DNA of 64,000 nt from Nomia melanderi (GCF_051020985.1 NC_135002.1:2728001-2792000); one strand, 5' to 3'; shown: positions 45,396 to 55,890, counted from the first letter of the stretch. Numbers and translations are program-made. Notes: generated from the sequence alone by a model not told the origin.

Positions 45396-46033
45396 AAGAT
45401 CGCACCGTAACAAAACTCTTCCACGAAACTCCTGGAATCCCCGATCGTTTATCTCGATCCGCATCGGGATCGGCGAAGAACCACTGGACTAGAGCACGTG
45501 GACGGGTCGCATGCGAGAATCGCCGGCGCTGCATGTCCGGCAATTATCGTTCATTAATATTCCAGCGCGATAACGGCGCGTCTCGTCTCGTCGCATCGCA
45601 TCGCATCGTATCGGCGCGCGAACCGCTGAAATTCCGCCGGAAACGCTCGATCTCCTCGCGGCGCGATCGTTTTCTTGCCTCTCCTAGCCGTCGCTTTACG
45701 GTCCAGATAAGATCGGAGTTTTACGATGTTGTCGGGTAAATTAGCGGGTAAAGTTTCATCGTCGTACAGGTGTTGAACGCTCGACAGCCGATACACCGGC
45801 CGGACGGACGGACGGACGCGGCGAGCCGCGTTTTTTATCTGCTGCGGGAATTTCCTCGGGGCTACGCTTGCCGGGCGCGAGGACGCGTGTGTACCTCGAT
45901 CGTAACATTCAATTGGTACGGGACATTTTATCGGACGTTGTACGTTTACTTCGGTTCGCGAAAAATCGGCGTCCTCGCGCGAGGCGGCGCTTGAGAGATA
46001 GGATGTGGATCAGAGATTTTAGAGGGTGACTTT
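45396..46033. other. CpG-rich island
   Basis: Short tandem words: CATCGCATCGCATCG at 45593-45607 and GGACGGACGGACG at 45802-45816. No gene recognised. Confidence 0.45.
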
Positions 46034-46090
46034 TAACCCTTGCGGACGACCGTCGACGTTTCGGAGAGATGGAATTTTCATATTTGGAAG
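46034..46090. mobile_element. MITE fragment, family D left end
   Basis: TTAACCCTTGCGGACGACCG followed by TCGACGTTTCGGAGAGATGG; ends abruptly where an unrelated ORF-like patch begins. Confidence 0.6.
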
Positions 46091-46265
46091 ACCCCCTCAA
46101 CCTCCAGGGTTATCTGGTTACTATTTACTATTAGAAAACAATTGCGTTCGTTTATTGCAATTGGGAGCTGGAGGATAAAGATAACTGGTGTCCCTGGGTG
46201 CTTATCTTTGGACACGATGGACTCGGGACTAATTGACTTCAACGTCAACATCCGCTTAAAATAGG
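46080..46265 (-). other. unrecognised ORF-like patch
   Basis: A minus-strand frame reads SPESIVSKDKHPGTPVIF and continues LQLPIAINERNCFLIVNSNQ; the opposite strand is open too. A T-rich tract ending in TTTTAAG (minus strand, about 46265) could act as an acceptor. Not assigned to a family; a decayed transposon or gene fragment is most likely. Confidence 0.25.
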
Positions 46266-46332
46266 TAAAAAGAAAATTGATCGCGCGAAACCTCGTCAAA
46301 CCCCCGAACTCATTTCCAGCGCGAGCGGTTAA

Positions 46333-46375
46333 GGGTTGGTCGCGGGTGCCGCGAACACGGGAAGCTCCCGGGACA
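46333..46375. repeat. 43 bp perfect direct repeat, copy 1
   Basis: Identical over 43 bp (GGGTTGGTCGCGGGTGCCGC...GGGACA) to 46664-46706. The 288 bp between is A/C-rich and unrelated to the flanking CpG-rich DNA. Confidence 0.98.
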
Positions 46376-46663
46376 ACCAAAGAATGCTACTAATCATTCA
46401 ACAACGCCAATTATCATTCCTGCGGTTTAACCCCTTAACCTAAACCATTCAACCACAAAACACCGACAATATTACCAAACTGTTTTCCAGTTAATTTCCA
46501 ATCATCCCCGTCCGAAAATTCCTCAATTCTACTAAAACGTCTACAACCTCAAGTTTAAAAATCCTTGCTCTAAAATGCAATAAAACAATGACTAGCCTAC
46601 ATACAACAGTAGGGTGAAAGACGCCTTACGATCGGAGATTACAGAGAACAGGGCGGCGATTAG

Positions 46664-46706
46664 GGGTTGGTCGCGGGTGCCGCGAACACGGGAAGCTCCC
46701 GGGACA
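46664..46706. repeat. 43 bp perfect direct repeat, copy 2
   Basis: Second identical copy, same orientation. It lies at the left edge of the CpG-rich island 46664-47170. Confidence 0.98.
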
Positions 46707-47411
46707 GCGGAGGCACGCGGGGAATCGTTCGGGAACACCGGTTACCGTTTCCGTGGTCGCTTTGTCCACCGGCCGACCGGGAGTTCAGCTGACCCCGGAA
46801 TTCCGCGCGAGTCTCGCGGCTCCTCGTGACCGTCGCGAGCGTTCCGTTGTGTTTATTCAAATGGGGGCCACGGGAAACGAGGAAAGGGAGACAGAACGAA
46901 GGAGAAAACGGGATAGGGAAAAGGGACGAGGGGAGAGAGGAGCGGAGATCAGCCCCTCTACTCGTCCGGCCGGCGACGATGCTATCTGAGGCCACCCCAA
47001 TCGGCCGTGTATATCTAATGCGTTCGTGAAGTCCTGTTTTCCTGGTCCCTCGTCTTCCCTCCGCGTGCGTCGCGCCGCTTTCCGACTCGCTCGCCCGCCT
47101 CGCCGGGATAGATCGATCGACGATGATCGATCGAGTGGACGGAGATATCGCTCCCGTTATTCCGGAAGGGAGATCATTTTCCTTGGGGTTGCTGGAGTTT
47201 TTAATGATTTTTGCTCTCGATTCAAGAAATACTGTTGTAGTGCAGGTTTTGAATTTTCTCTAACAATTTCAGATAGTCTTTCTTAGCTTTCCTATTAACA
47301 GTACAGCGAATTATTACTCAAAGTAATCTAAAATCAAATTTATTCTAAATCAAACCGAAACTTTCCCCAAAGCAAGTTTCCCACTTCCCTAAATCAATGA
47401 AATGAAATTAA
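46707..47411. other. CpG-rich island with T/G then A/C flanks
   Basis: GC-rich to about 47170 including a GA-rich section 46880-46950. No gene recognised. Confidence 0.4.
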
Positions 47412-47639
47412 CACCTTGCCGTACGATGACGAGCGAGACACGCGATGGTTTCCAGACTAATTTAACAACAATCGATGTTCGTTACCCATGGATCCATGCG
47501 AACAACTATTTTGCTATTATTGTATTAACTTCAAATGAAATTTCCACTTGAAGAATGGACAATCTTGTTTCATTTCTTCCAAATTGGAGATAGTGAAATT
47601 GTACATGAGCTCGGTGAAAGTAAAGGGTACGGCAGGGGG
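47412..47639. mobile_element. TTAA-flanked MITE, family E (intact)
   Basis: 228 bp. TTAA at 47408-47411 and 47640-47643. Ends CACCTTGCCGTACGATGACG and GGGTACGGCAGGGGG are inverted over about 12 bp. A second copy is at 52671-52882. Confidence 0.88.
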
Positions 47640-47689
47640 TTAATTAGTTGTTGGTAGTGTTAGGGTTGTCGGTTTTATGCGCGTCTAGT

Positions 47690-48009
47690 TTACTATTTTC
47701 GATGTTTCTAATATTTTGAGATTTTGCTATTAGTGTTTCGGATCTTCGAACTCTCAATGATGTTTCGAATCTCTGTATCGATGATGCTTAAATTATTAAT
47801 ATCGCCTCGAACCTTCTAACTCTCAATAACGTTTCAAGCCTCCATACCCTAAATAATACTCTCTAAACTATTAACGATATCTCTCTAAACTAAATTACTA
47901 ACAATAATGCCTTCAACCTTCTCAACAATGTCTCAATCCTCTCAAACTATCAACAGTCTAGCCTCGAATCCTCAAACTCTGAATAATCTCAACCTTCCAC
48001 ACTCCCAAC
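47690..48009. repeat. degenerate TCTCAATAAYGTTTC repeat
   Basis: Words CCTTCTAACTCTCAATAACG, CTAAACTATTAACAATA and TTTCRAATCTC recur irregularly. The strand bias flips from T/G (47690-47770) to A/C (47800-48000). Confidence 0.7.
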
Positions 48010-48153
48010 TAAGTTGGAGACAAACGATTTAGTTTCTCGAACAGCCACAGATCATCGCGTAGTTTCTTTTTCTCATATTAATCAAGGATTTGATATGTAA
48101 TTCAGCTTTATCGAAGGTCTTGTACATTTCAAAGAATCTTCGTCCGCAAAGGG
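48010..48153. mobile_element. MITE fragment, family D right end
   Basis: Ends AATCTTCGTCCGCAAAGGG + TTAA (48154-48157); interior GATATGTAATTCAGC resembles other family D copies. Confidence 0.65.
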
Positions 48154-48157
48154 TTAA

Positions 48158-48659
48158 ACCTAAGACCACTAGTTGAACCTAACAAACGTCAATTTCATTC
48201 CACAATCATCCCGAGGGTAACTTCGTGCAGTAATTTTTAATTATCCCGCGCTCACGTTCATTCGGCAGCAATTGTTGTAACCCCGAGGAATCGCGGCGGG
48301 TTAACCGACCGGCCCGGTAGATCCTTCGCGAAGATTGCTCCTCTGACTAATTACATTCCGAACCCTAACTTCGAAGGGGGTTGATGCGAGAGAAGAGCGA
48401 CGGGTGGGGGGGGGGGGAGACGATTATACGATCCTATATCCAATTACCTAGCGACGATTGGCAGCGATCCGAAGATAACTTCGGCTCCCTGATTGCTGCT
48501 CTCCGCCAAGGGTCGGCCGCTTTGCTTCCTTATCGTTTGAATTGGGAATAGAGGGAAGTTCGGTAGGAGTCTGGCTCCCAATTAGGACAGCCAGCAACGA
48601 CTTTTGGGGAAAACCGTTGAGTCTCGTGACTTTCTACAAAAATAACGCGTCTGTTAGGA
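48158..48659. other. CpG-rich island with a 12-G run
   Basis: CpG-rich 48250-48560. Uninterrupted G12 at 48406-48417. No gene recognised. Confidence 0.45.
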
Positions 48660-49330
48660 GGAAAATATTCTCGTTGCTTGGAACATTCCTAATTTTTCGA
48701 TTTTTCGACTGGGAATAAAAATTGGAAGAATTATGAGTATCATAGTAACCTGGCAAACGTTAAATTATACGTTTCGATTATTGACAATTGAATGTTAAAT
48801 ATTCTCGTTGCTTGGAACATTTTCCGATTTTTGATTAGGAATAAATATTGGAAGAATATTAGACTTAGATTGCTGCAAACGTTAAATTAAACGTTTCGAT
48901 TATTGACAATTGAATGTTAAATATTTTTGTTGCTTGGAACATTCCTAATTTTTCGATTTTTCGACTGGGAATAAAAATTGGAAGAATTATGAGTATCATA
49001 GTAACCTGGCAAACGTTAAATTATACGTTTCAATTATTGACAATTGAATGTTAAATATTCTCGTTGCTTGGAACATTTTCCGATTTTTGATTAGGAATAA
49101 ATATTGGAAGAATATTAGACTTAGATTGCTGCAAACGTTAAATTAAACGTTTCGATTATTGACAATTGAATGTTAAATATTTTTGTTGCTTGGAACATTC
49201 CTAATTTTTCGATTTTTCGATTGGAAATAAAAATTTGAAGAACTACGAGTATCGTGTTGATTGCTGCAAACGTTAAATTAAACGTTTCGATTACTGACAA
49301 TTGAATTGAATGACTGAAAATTGAATGTTA
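48660..49330. repeat. higher-order tandem repeat: alternating 134 and 122 bp monomers
   Basis: Monomer starts (GTTAAATATTYTYGTTGC) at about 48660, 48794, 48916, 49050 and 49172. The A type has CCTAATTTTTCGATTTTTCG and GAGTATCATAGTAACCTGGC; the B type has TTTTCCGATTTTTGATTAGG and ATATTAGACTTAGATTGC. Order A-B-A-B-A', so the repeating unit is 256 bp. A-A and B-B copies are almost identical. Confidence 0.96.
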
Positions 49331-49404
49331 ACGGTCTGCCATTAGTACCAGTTTCACTCGAATGTTATTGCGAATTTCATTCAGTACAACGATTTCTACT
49401 TTAA

Positions 49405-49614
49405 CCCTTTGCACTTCGTAAGCGCCTCTCAGTCGCCAATTGATTTGACACAGCAAAATTACAGAGTTTGACATTTAATAAAATGTTAAAATAAAACAGC
49501 CTCTTTCTTTAATTTACGTGCGATTTCTCGTTAAGTCAGTTTCAAAGGATATCATTGGCGTTTCATAAAAAAATCTTGAGTATCTCCGATGAAAAACTTC
49601 TGGAGTGCAAAGGG
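49405..49614. mobile_element. TTAA-flanked MITE, family A (intact)
   Basis: 210 bp. TTAA at 49401-49404 and 49615-49618; ends CCCTTTGCACTTCGTAAG and CTTCTGGAGTGCAAAGGG. Confidence 0.9.
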
Positions 49615-49618
49615 TTAA

Positions 49619-50628
49619 AACATAATTACACCGCTGAGTGAATATAAGATAGTTTAATTTATCATCGTATCAATTTGCAGAATATTTCGAGCCGAGTAAT
49701 ATTTTTCATATACTTTAAAGGACATTACGATGACCGAGCGAAACCGAGTTATAACATCCTGTCCCACTTTCCCCGTTTAAAACTCCGTTACTCATGCCGA
49801 AACGACGGCAATTTGTTAAATTCTTCGATACGATCCTCATATCGGAGGCATAAAGATTGCCGAGGCGTTGATTAAATTAATTAAACGCGACTCCCCGCCC
49901 AGCGTGGAAGTTGTTAATCGAGCGGAGACGGAAGCGAGAGCTCTTTCTACGTTTCTCCCCGTAAGGAACGAGCGAGCTCGTAAAAGCGGAGGCTTGAATG
50001 ACACTGCGAGTAATATCTGATGGAGAGTGGGTGGCAGCCGCTCGATATATTAGGACTAATGAACAGATTAGAGAGGCCGATATCGCGAGGCCGCCACAGA
50101 TACGAGAGATGTCGTGCCGGGAAGCCCGAGAGCTTGAACTTTCGTTGCGACACACGCGACGTGTCTTTTGCCCTTTATCAGCTGTTATCATTCTATTCTT
50201 CCTTTGAATCGTTGATTTTCGTTGAGTTTCATTTAGGAGTGAAATATGTATGGCATACTTTCATTATTTTCTGATTAATTAACTTACTGAGGATCTACTA
50301 TTAATAACCCTTGGAGAAGCTTAGATATTTAGCAATTTTATTAACAGTGACAGTTGATAACCCTTGACCTTAATCGTACCACGTGTTTTTATAAGGAATC
50401 ATAGCACGATGATTAAATCTGACGCCTAGAGTAGAAGGAATGATTAAAATGTTATTGTTTATAGAAATTTTAAAAGCCCAAAGAATCTTTTGGAAATGTA
50501 ATATGAAATAATCAAAGAATTTAGTTAAAAAGTTCAAATGTGACTCAAAGTTACATCGTGCTCCGATTAGAGTTAATAAGCTTCACTTTATTAGCAACTG
50601 ATAGCAACCCCTAAATCTAGCAACTTAA
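49619..50628. other. AT-rich DNA, CpG-rich island (49720-50170), AT-rich DNA
   Basis: The island is open on both strands around 49880-50190 without any recognised domain. 50200-50620 is AT-rich, with possible decayed MITE ends at about 50345 and 50545. Confidence 0.35.
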
Positions 50629-50792
50629 CACTAAACCTACCGAGAAGTTAAATTGTCTTCCTGAAATTCCAGTATAACACCTTCAAGGGTGGATCTATCG
50701 AGACTTTAATTGACTTACAATTCAGTTTGCGTATTGTTAAATTTCTTGAATAATTTCTCAGAGAAACATCACTTATCTTTTCAGTTCAGTGT
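50629..50792. mobile_element. TTAA-flanked MITE, family C-like
   Basis: 164 bp. TTAA at 50625-50628 and 50793-50796. Ends CACTAAACCTACCGAGAAG and TTCAGTTCAGTG; interior GAATAATTTCTCAGAGAAACATC resembles 6180-6391. Confidence 0.82.
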
Positions 50793-50796
50793 TAAT

Positions 50797-51440
50797 TAGC
50801 AACAACTTTCAATAACCATTAAAGAAACTTAACACCCTTATTATTACCAACCTCTGAAGACAGTCAGCTTCCTCCAGATCTGCATCCATCCCCCAAAAGC
50901 ACCTATCAACCTCCCAAACTTCCAATCCCTCGCATTTGAAAATCAAACAAAAGACGCGCATAAATCCAAGCTGCAGCCTGCCAAACCGTTGTTGCTCGCG
51001 ATTAGCATCGATCTCGTTCGCCACGGGACATTGTTCGAGCGGCGGTTGCGCAAGAGCTCGCGCGAGCCGGAGAGATTGGCCAAGTCCGCGATCGAAAAGA
51101 TTTCGGTCCGGCGACAGTCGCATTGTTCCGTGCACGCACGTGTTCGGCTCGTGTGGCCACGCCTAGAAAGGAGCGCGAGCTGCCCCGTTGCCGCGGACCG
51201 GTCGAGAGATAGTATCGGCGGCGTGGATCGCGTCCAGGTCGCCTAGCTGCCCCGGCTGGAAATGCCCGGGGGCACGCCGATCGGTCAGAAATCGAACGGT
51301 ACGCTCGTAACTCTCGGCTTTCTCGCCGGCCTGATAGCGAACGACCCGCCAAAACGGGATATCGTTCGGTAATCGAGTATAAACGATCGTCGGATCCGGG
51401 AGTTTCGAAATCGGGTTCGGCAAAGAATGGAAGATAATCG
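50797..51440. other. A/C-rich flank then CpG-rich island (50960-51420)
   Basis: Clear strand bias change at the island: A/C-rich left (CCTCCCAAACTTCCAATCCC), T/G-rich right after 51430. No gene recognised. Confidence 0.45.
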
Positions 51441-51910
51441 CTTTGTGGGAGGCTTTCTCTCGTGTTTTAATTGATAGCTGGTTTATCGTTCGGGTGGAGT
51501 GAGATAGAATAGGTTCAGACGTCTGAGATCCAGGAATTAGGAAATCGAATTGAGCGTTGAAAGAAAGGTAATTGCGCTGAGGTTCTTTCTGTTTTAATTG
51601 ATGGCTGACTTATTGTTGAGATAGTAGTAATGGGGTTAGATCGAAGTCTGCCAGGAATTTGGAAGCTGGAGTAAGAAGCAATTCCATTGGCAGTTACTTT
51701 TGTTTCGCGATTGATGGATGGTTTATTGTTGAGATAAAATAATAGGTATAGATCGAATTGTGCGATCTAGGAATTTGGAAGCTGGAGTAAGAAGGAATTC
51801 CATTGACAGTTACCTTTGTTTCGCGATTGATGGTTTATTGTTGACAATGGAATCTGGATGATAGGGTTGCATTGAAGTCTATGATCCAGGAAGACAATTA
51901 GTGGAAAGAG
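51441..51910. repeat. T/G-rich tandem repeat, ~110-125 bp units
   Basis: Blocks GATTGATGGTTTATTGTTGA, GATCTAGGAATTTGGAAGCTGG and GTAAGAAGSAATTCCATTG recur four times from about 51460 to 51890. Confidence 0.92.
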
Positions 51911-52376
51911 TCTCGTTCTATTGAGAGGAATGAGATTAATTGCTGGCTGATTTAGACAGAAGTAGACAATAGGGAAGTAGTCTAAGATACGAGTAAGTGG
52001 ATCGAAGAGAATAGAAGAGATAAGTAGATCGAAGAAGAAAATAGAAGACATAAGTAGATCGAAGTCTAAGATACGAGCAATTAACAATGAACTTGAATAC
52101 GATAACGATCCAAATTCCACCGAGAATAATTCTACTTTCACCCTTTTTAATTGAAAGTTGGCGTACAGTTGAAACAAAATTCTCGCGTGCAAAGGGAGAG
52201 AGAAAGAATCGAAGGAACGATCGGTCCCAATCAGGGAGCAAAGTGATCGACGGACGTAATCGGTAGCGGTCCGATCGATCAGCCGTCCGATGGACAATCG
52301 ATCGATCACTGCTCTTGACCGGTAGCCCCCATGTTCCGGCCGCTTAACGAACCGCGCTCGGTTTTTTCTGTTCCAG
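51911..52376 (+). other. fng: 3' end of giant intron leading to exon B
   Basis: Contains an AGTAGATCGAAGAAGA-type short repeat (51990-52075), a family A-like remnant (TCGCGTGCAAAGGG at about 52182-52195), a GATCGATC-rich section, and the T-rich acceptor. Confidence 0.5.
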
Positions 52377-52462
52377 CAAAAGGTGAAATTCTGGTTCGCG
52401 ACCGGCGGAGCGGGATTCTGCATCAGCAGGGCACTGGCGCTGAAGATGACGCCTGTGGCTGG
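52377..52462 (+). CDS. fng: fringe internal exon B (WFATGGAGFC exon), partial gene
   Basis: Next Fringe exon: 28 codons plus two bases (GG), between a TTCCAG acceptor (52371-52376) and a GTGAGT donor (52463). The peptide runs QKVKFWFATGGAGFCISRA and then LALKMTPVAG, the Fringe-family block after the DDD region. It includes the Gly-rich ATGGAGFC turn and a Cys that is conserved in the family. The split final codon GG|N is Gly in all cases, matching the conserved Gly-Gly. The part after this in other insects (the conserved PDDVT and FHSHLE region) is not visible in the remaining 11.5 kb, so at least one more coding exon lies beyond 64000. Confidence 0.95.
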
Positions 52463-52670
52463 GTGAGTGTGCTACGGCAATCTTCTTAAACCCCTCGCTC
52501 GGCCGCGGGCAGCTTTAAACTCCGTGAAACATTCGTCCGTTTCGTATGATCGTTGACCGATGCCTCGGGCAATTCGACGCGGCCATCGCGGGACGAAGCT
52601 ATTTGCTTAAATCATTGCTTCACGGTTTACTCGTCTATCGAATTTACAAGAATCACGTCACTGCGATGAT

Positions 52671-52882
52671 CACGCCGTACGATGACGAGTGAGACTCGTG
52701 ATGGAGATTTCTGATTTAACGAGAATCAATGTTCGTTACCCACGGATCAAACTATGTTGCTATTGTCAATGTATTATCTTCAAATGAAATTTCCACCTCA
52801 AGTAGAATGGAAAGTTTTGTTGTATTTCTTATAAATTGTCGATGGTAAAACATTACACGAGCTTAGTAACGAAAGTAAATAG
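52671..52882. mobile_element. MITE, family E, second copy
   Basis: CACGCCGTACGATGACGAGTG start and internal AATGTTCGTTACCCA, TTCAAATGAAATTTCCACCTC match 47412-47639. The right terminus is eroded. Confidence 0.8.
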
Positions 52883-52907
52883 TTAACTATCTACAGTGAA
52901 TAATTAA

Positions 52908-53060
52908 CCCTTCGCATTCGGAAGATTTCTAGAAACACTTTAACATTCTCTGATGAGAAGACGATATTCTTTAAACTTGAACTATTCTAATTCAATATTT
53001 TAGATCAACGCATCATATAAAGTTCTAATTAAATTAGAGTCACCTCTCGATTGCAAAGGG
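52908..53060. mobile_element. TTAA-type MITE, family A
   Basis: TTAA at 52904-52907. Left CCCTTCGCATTCGGAAG; right GTCACCTCTCGATTGCAAAGGG followed by TCGA. Confidence 0.75.
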
Positions 53061-53440
53061 TCGACGACGCGAAGATTAGCACGTTCACCGTAATTTCCAC
53101 TCTTTCCCATTTAGCGACGAAGTTCTCGAAATTGATAAAAATATTCAAATGATCACTAAGTAAATTAATTCTCAAGTATATGGCAATGTTTTCTAATTAC
53201 CAAGCCATTTGACGAGCTAAATATTTGATGCTACACACCGTCTAATGAGCCATCAATGGTACACATTGTCTAACGTGATATCTTACTGTGAGCCACCGGT
53301 GGTACACGCCGTGAACGTGTTAGAGAAGCTGACTAATTTTAAAAAAATTAATTTTCGAAATGTCTCCAGAAGATTTGCTCCTAACCAAAGCATTCTCAAG
53401 CAACAGACCTTCATGCAATTCTCTTCTTAATAACGAAAGA
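53061..53440. repeat. AT-rich DNA with a short tandem duplication
   Basis: GAGCCATCAATGGTACACATTG and GAGCCACCGGTGGTACACGCCG (about 53247 and 53290) are a ~43 bp tandem pair. Otherwise nothing recognised. Confidence 0.5.
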
Positions 53441-54097
53441 ACTAATTCCGCCCTCCGCACGGCCGATTTCACGATCGCGTCCCGCCAGTAAATCGGACAA
53501 GAAACCTTTTCGATCGATCCAAATACGACACAATAAACTTGTAAACATCCAGTGATAACTCAACGGGCGGGCATTAAGTCGGGGTCGGAAAGAAACTGGA
53601 TCGACGATTTTAATCGGGAGCCGAGCGTGTCCGATCGAGAGGGAACCGGGATTGCAGCAAGAACCGAGGACAAACAGAGCTGGCCACTGTGCGCGACATA
53701 AATAATGATTTATGAGAGGGCGACGGGCCCGGCGGGCGGCATAAACGCCGGCCCGGGGCCCGGGGCCCGACCCGGCCCGGCGAATTGCCCCTCGAGACGA
53801 ACTTATTGATAATAACGCGACGTCGCGATCAACAATTCCGATCGCCGCGTCGTTAACCCTTAAGTGGAGCGGCTCGACTCGACTCGACTCGACTCGACTC
53901 GGCCCGGCGCAGCGTCTCTTATCGCTCACTCGAGGCGAATCGTTTTATAAATCTCGGATAATTAATGGAACCGGGCCGCGAGACGGTCCGAGGCACTGGA
54001 CGATTACGTTGTTGTTAAACTCGCGGACGAACGCGATTATTGGTCGACCGGTTCGATGATGCGCGATTGTTTTTGCGTTGATAATGGGATCGTCCCT
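53441..54097. other. CpG-rich island with extreme GC core and (CTCGA)n
   Basis: 53724-53782 is almost pure G/C with repeated GGGCCC palindromes. (CTCGA)5-6 lies at 53871-53901. No gene recognised. Confidence 0.55.
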
Positions 54098-54101
54098 TTA
54101 A

Positions 54102-54367
54102 CACTAGGTTTATTCTATTGTTCCTAGAAGAATTGATGTTCGAGCATTTAGATCTTGGAATTAGGGATTTAGAATTAGGTTATTACTAATGTTTTAAAAT
54201 TAAAATTGTAGCAATAGATTATTATCAGTCTCTCCGGAGATTCATTATAGCATTCGAATGAAAGTATTTAGTTTCAAGATCATTTCGAGTATTGAGTGCT
54301 TTCAAGATATCAATAATCGCGAAATAAATCGAAACCGATCACTTCGACTGGTATGGTAGTTCTAGTG
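54102..54367. mobile_element. TTAA-flanked MITE, family C
   Basis: 266 bp. TTAA at 54098-54101 and 54368-54371. Left CACTAGGTTTATTC, right GGTATGGTAGTTCTAGTG. Its right TTAA is also the left TTAA of the next element. Confidence 0.85.
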
Positions 54368-54371
54368 TTAA

Positions 54372-54529
54372 CCCTTTGAACTCTGTATTCTTATGAATCT
54401 TGAAACTACCCTAAAATTATTCGATTTTCCACACAACCAAATTTTATACTAAGGAAAATAAAAGAAAATAAAAGAATACTATAAAAATTAGTTGCAGTTG
54501 CTGGTAGATTACAAAACAACCTGAAGTGC
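54372..54529. mobile_element. TTAA-flanked MITE, family B
   Basis: 158 bp. Shares TTAA 54368-54371 with the preceding element; right TTAA 54530-54533. Left CCCTTTGAACTCTGTA, right AACAACCTGAAGTGC. Confidence 0.85.
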
Positions 54530-54533
54530 TTAA

Positions 54534-55291
54534 TATCTCTATGATTATCAAAGCTTAATGATATAAAATCACGCAGAGCTTAAAATTTGAAACATCTTCG
54601 TCCGAATTCCGCCCTAAAGGCAGCGCGGTCCCGCCCCGCCGCGAGAATGACTGAGGGATCATGATTAAGCAAAGCAACCTTGCAACTTCTTACCGCAACA
54701 ATTTCATCCGATCGGTTAAATAGAAGAGAACGAGCGGCGTGTCGAATCATTAACAGGCAGGTAATCACGGATCGAGGAAAACGATTAATCGACATCCTCG
54801 AGGATGACTCGCCGGACGTTCCCCGGGCTACTTCGCCCGTTGCTGACAGTTTAAACGGAAACCACGTGGCCGTAACAAGAACGGTCTCCGATGGAATGTC
54901 GATGACCGGTACGCGATTTCACGATACTTTGCTCTTGTTACAGCTCGTTGCCCTAAGTGCGCTTATTTAGAACCCGGAGATAGTGGTCTTCGAAGACAAT
55001 TTAGCTGGAATTCGCGCGAGCTGCAGGGCAGGGAAGGTACCGGCACGATTATTAGATCATTTGACAGATAAAATAGGAACGTGTTGCTACTATCGAAATA
55101 TTTTAGTCTCAAAGGTTAGTGTTCCAGTGGTACAGAGCTCCAATCACGTCAAGGATCAATGTTCTGACATTAACCCATTTATTCCGCGCTAGCCTCCAAA
55201 ATCACACCACTAATCACACGTCAAAAAAATAAAAAGAATATCAAATTACTTAACCTTCCCTCAGTTCATTTCCTCATTCAACCTTCAAAAC
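54534..55291. other. moderately CpG-rich stretch
   Basis: 54590-55100 holds unrecognised + frames (96 and 69 codons). It becomes A/C-rich after 55190. Confidence 0.35.
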
Positions 55292-55890
55292 TCAAATATT
55301 AACTTCAAATCCAACTCTCCTAAAATTGAATAACCTTCTACTCGACCGTTCTCCAAAAATCACCTACCAAAACCCAGTTCTCAACCTTCAGCTTCCACCA
55401 CCAATTCCTCAAATTCCGAAACCACAGTCAAAATTATCATCGCCCTCATTACCGTAATTACCGCGAGCCGAAGTATTCATCGTTATCATCCCCCGACGTC
55501 CCCTCAAATATTAACTTCAAATTCAATTCTCCTAAAATGAAATAACCTTCCCCTAAAAATCACCTACCAAAACCCCGTCAACCTTCAGCTTCCACCACCA
55601 GTTCCTCAAATTCCGGAACCACAGTCAAAATTATCATCGCCCTCATTACCGTAATTACCGCGAGCCGAAGTATTCATCGTTATCATCCCCCGACGTCCCC
55701 TCAAATATTAACTTCAAATTCAATTCTCCTAAAATGAAATAACCTTCCCCTAAAAATCACCTACCAAAACCCCGTCAACCTTCAGCTTCCACCACCAGTT
55801 CCTCAAATTCCGGAACCACAGTCAAAATTATCATCGCCCTCATTACCGTAATTACCGCGAGCCGAAGTATCCATCGTTATCATCCCCAAT
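55292..55890. repeat. A/C-rich tandem repeat, ~197-212 bp unit x 3
   Basis: Units start at TCAAATATTAACTTCAAATY (55292, 55504, 55701). Copies 2 and 3 are almost identical; copy 1 is more diverged. The CpG-containing part CATTACCGTAATTACCGCGAG is in every unit. Confidence 0.97.

Larger units (their letters stand above)
18618..52376 (+). other. fng: giant intron of fringe (33,759 bp)
   Basis: The intron starts with a consensus GTGAGT donor and ends with a T-rich tract and TTCCAG acceptor (52361-52376). It is phase 0: exon A ends on a full Pro codon and exon B starts on a full Gln codon. The two peptides abut as they do in Drosophila Fringe, so no exon is needed in between. It is filled with CpG-rich islands, tandem arrays, TTAA-flanked MITEs and a candidate solo LTR, listed separately. 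I see no convincing nested gene. Confidence 0.88.

Noticed and set aside
51767..52423. 218-codon minus-strand frame overlapping exon B
   Set aside because: It is antisense to the fringe exon and then runs through a tandem repeat. The plus strand has the conserved protein and proper splice sites.
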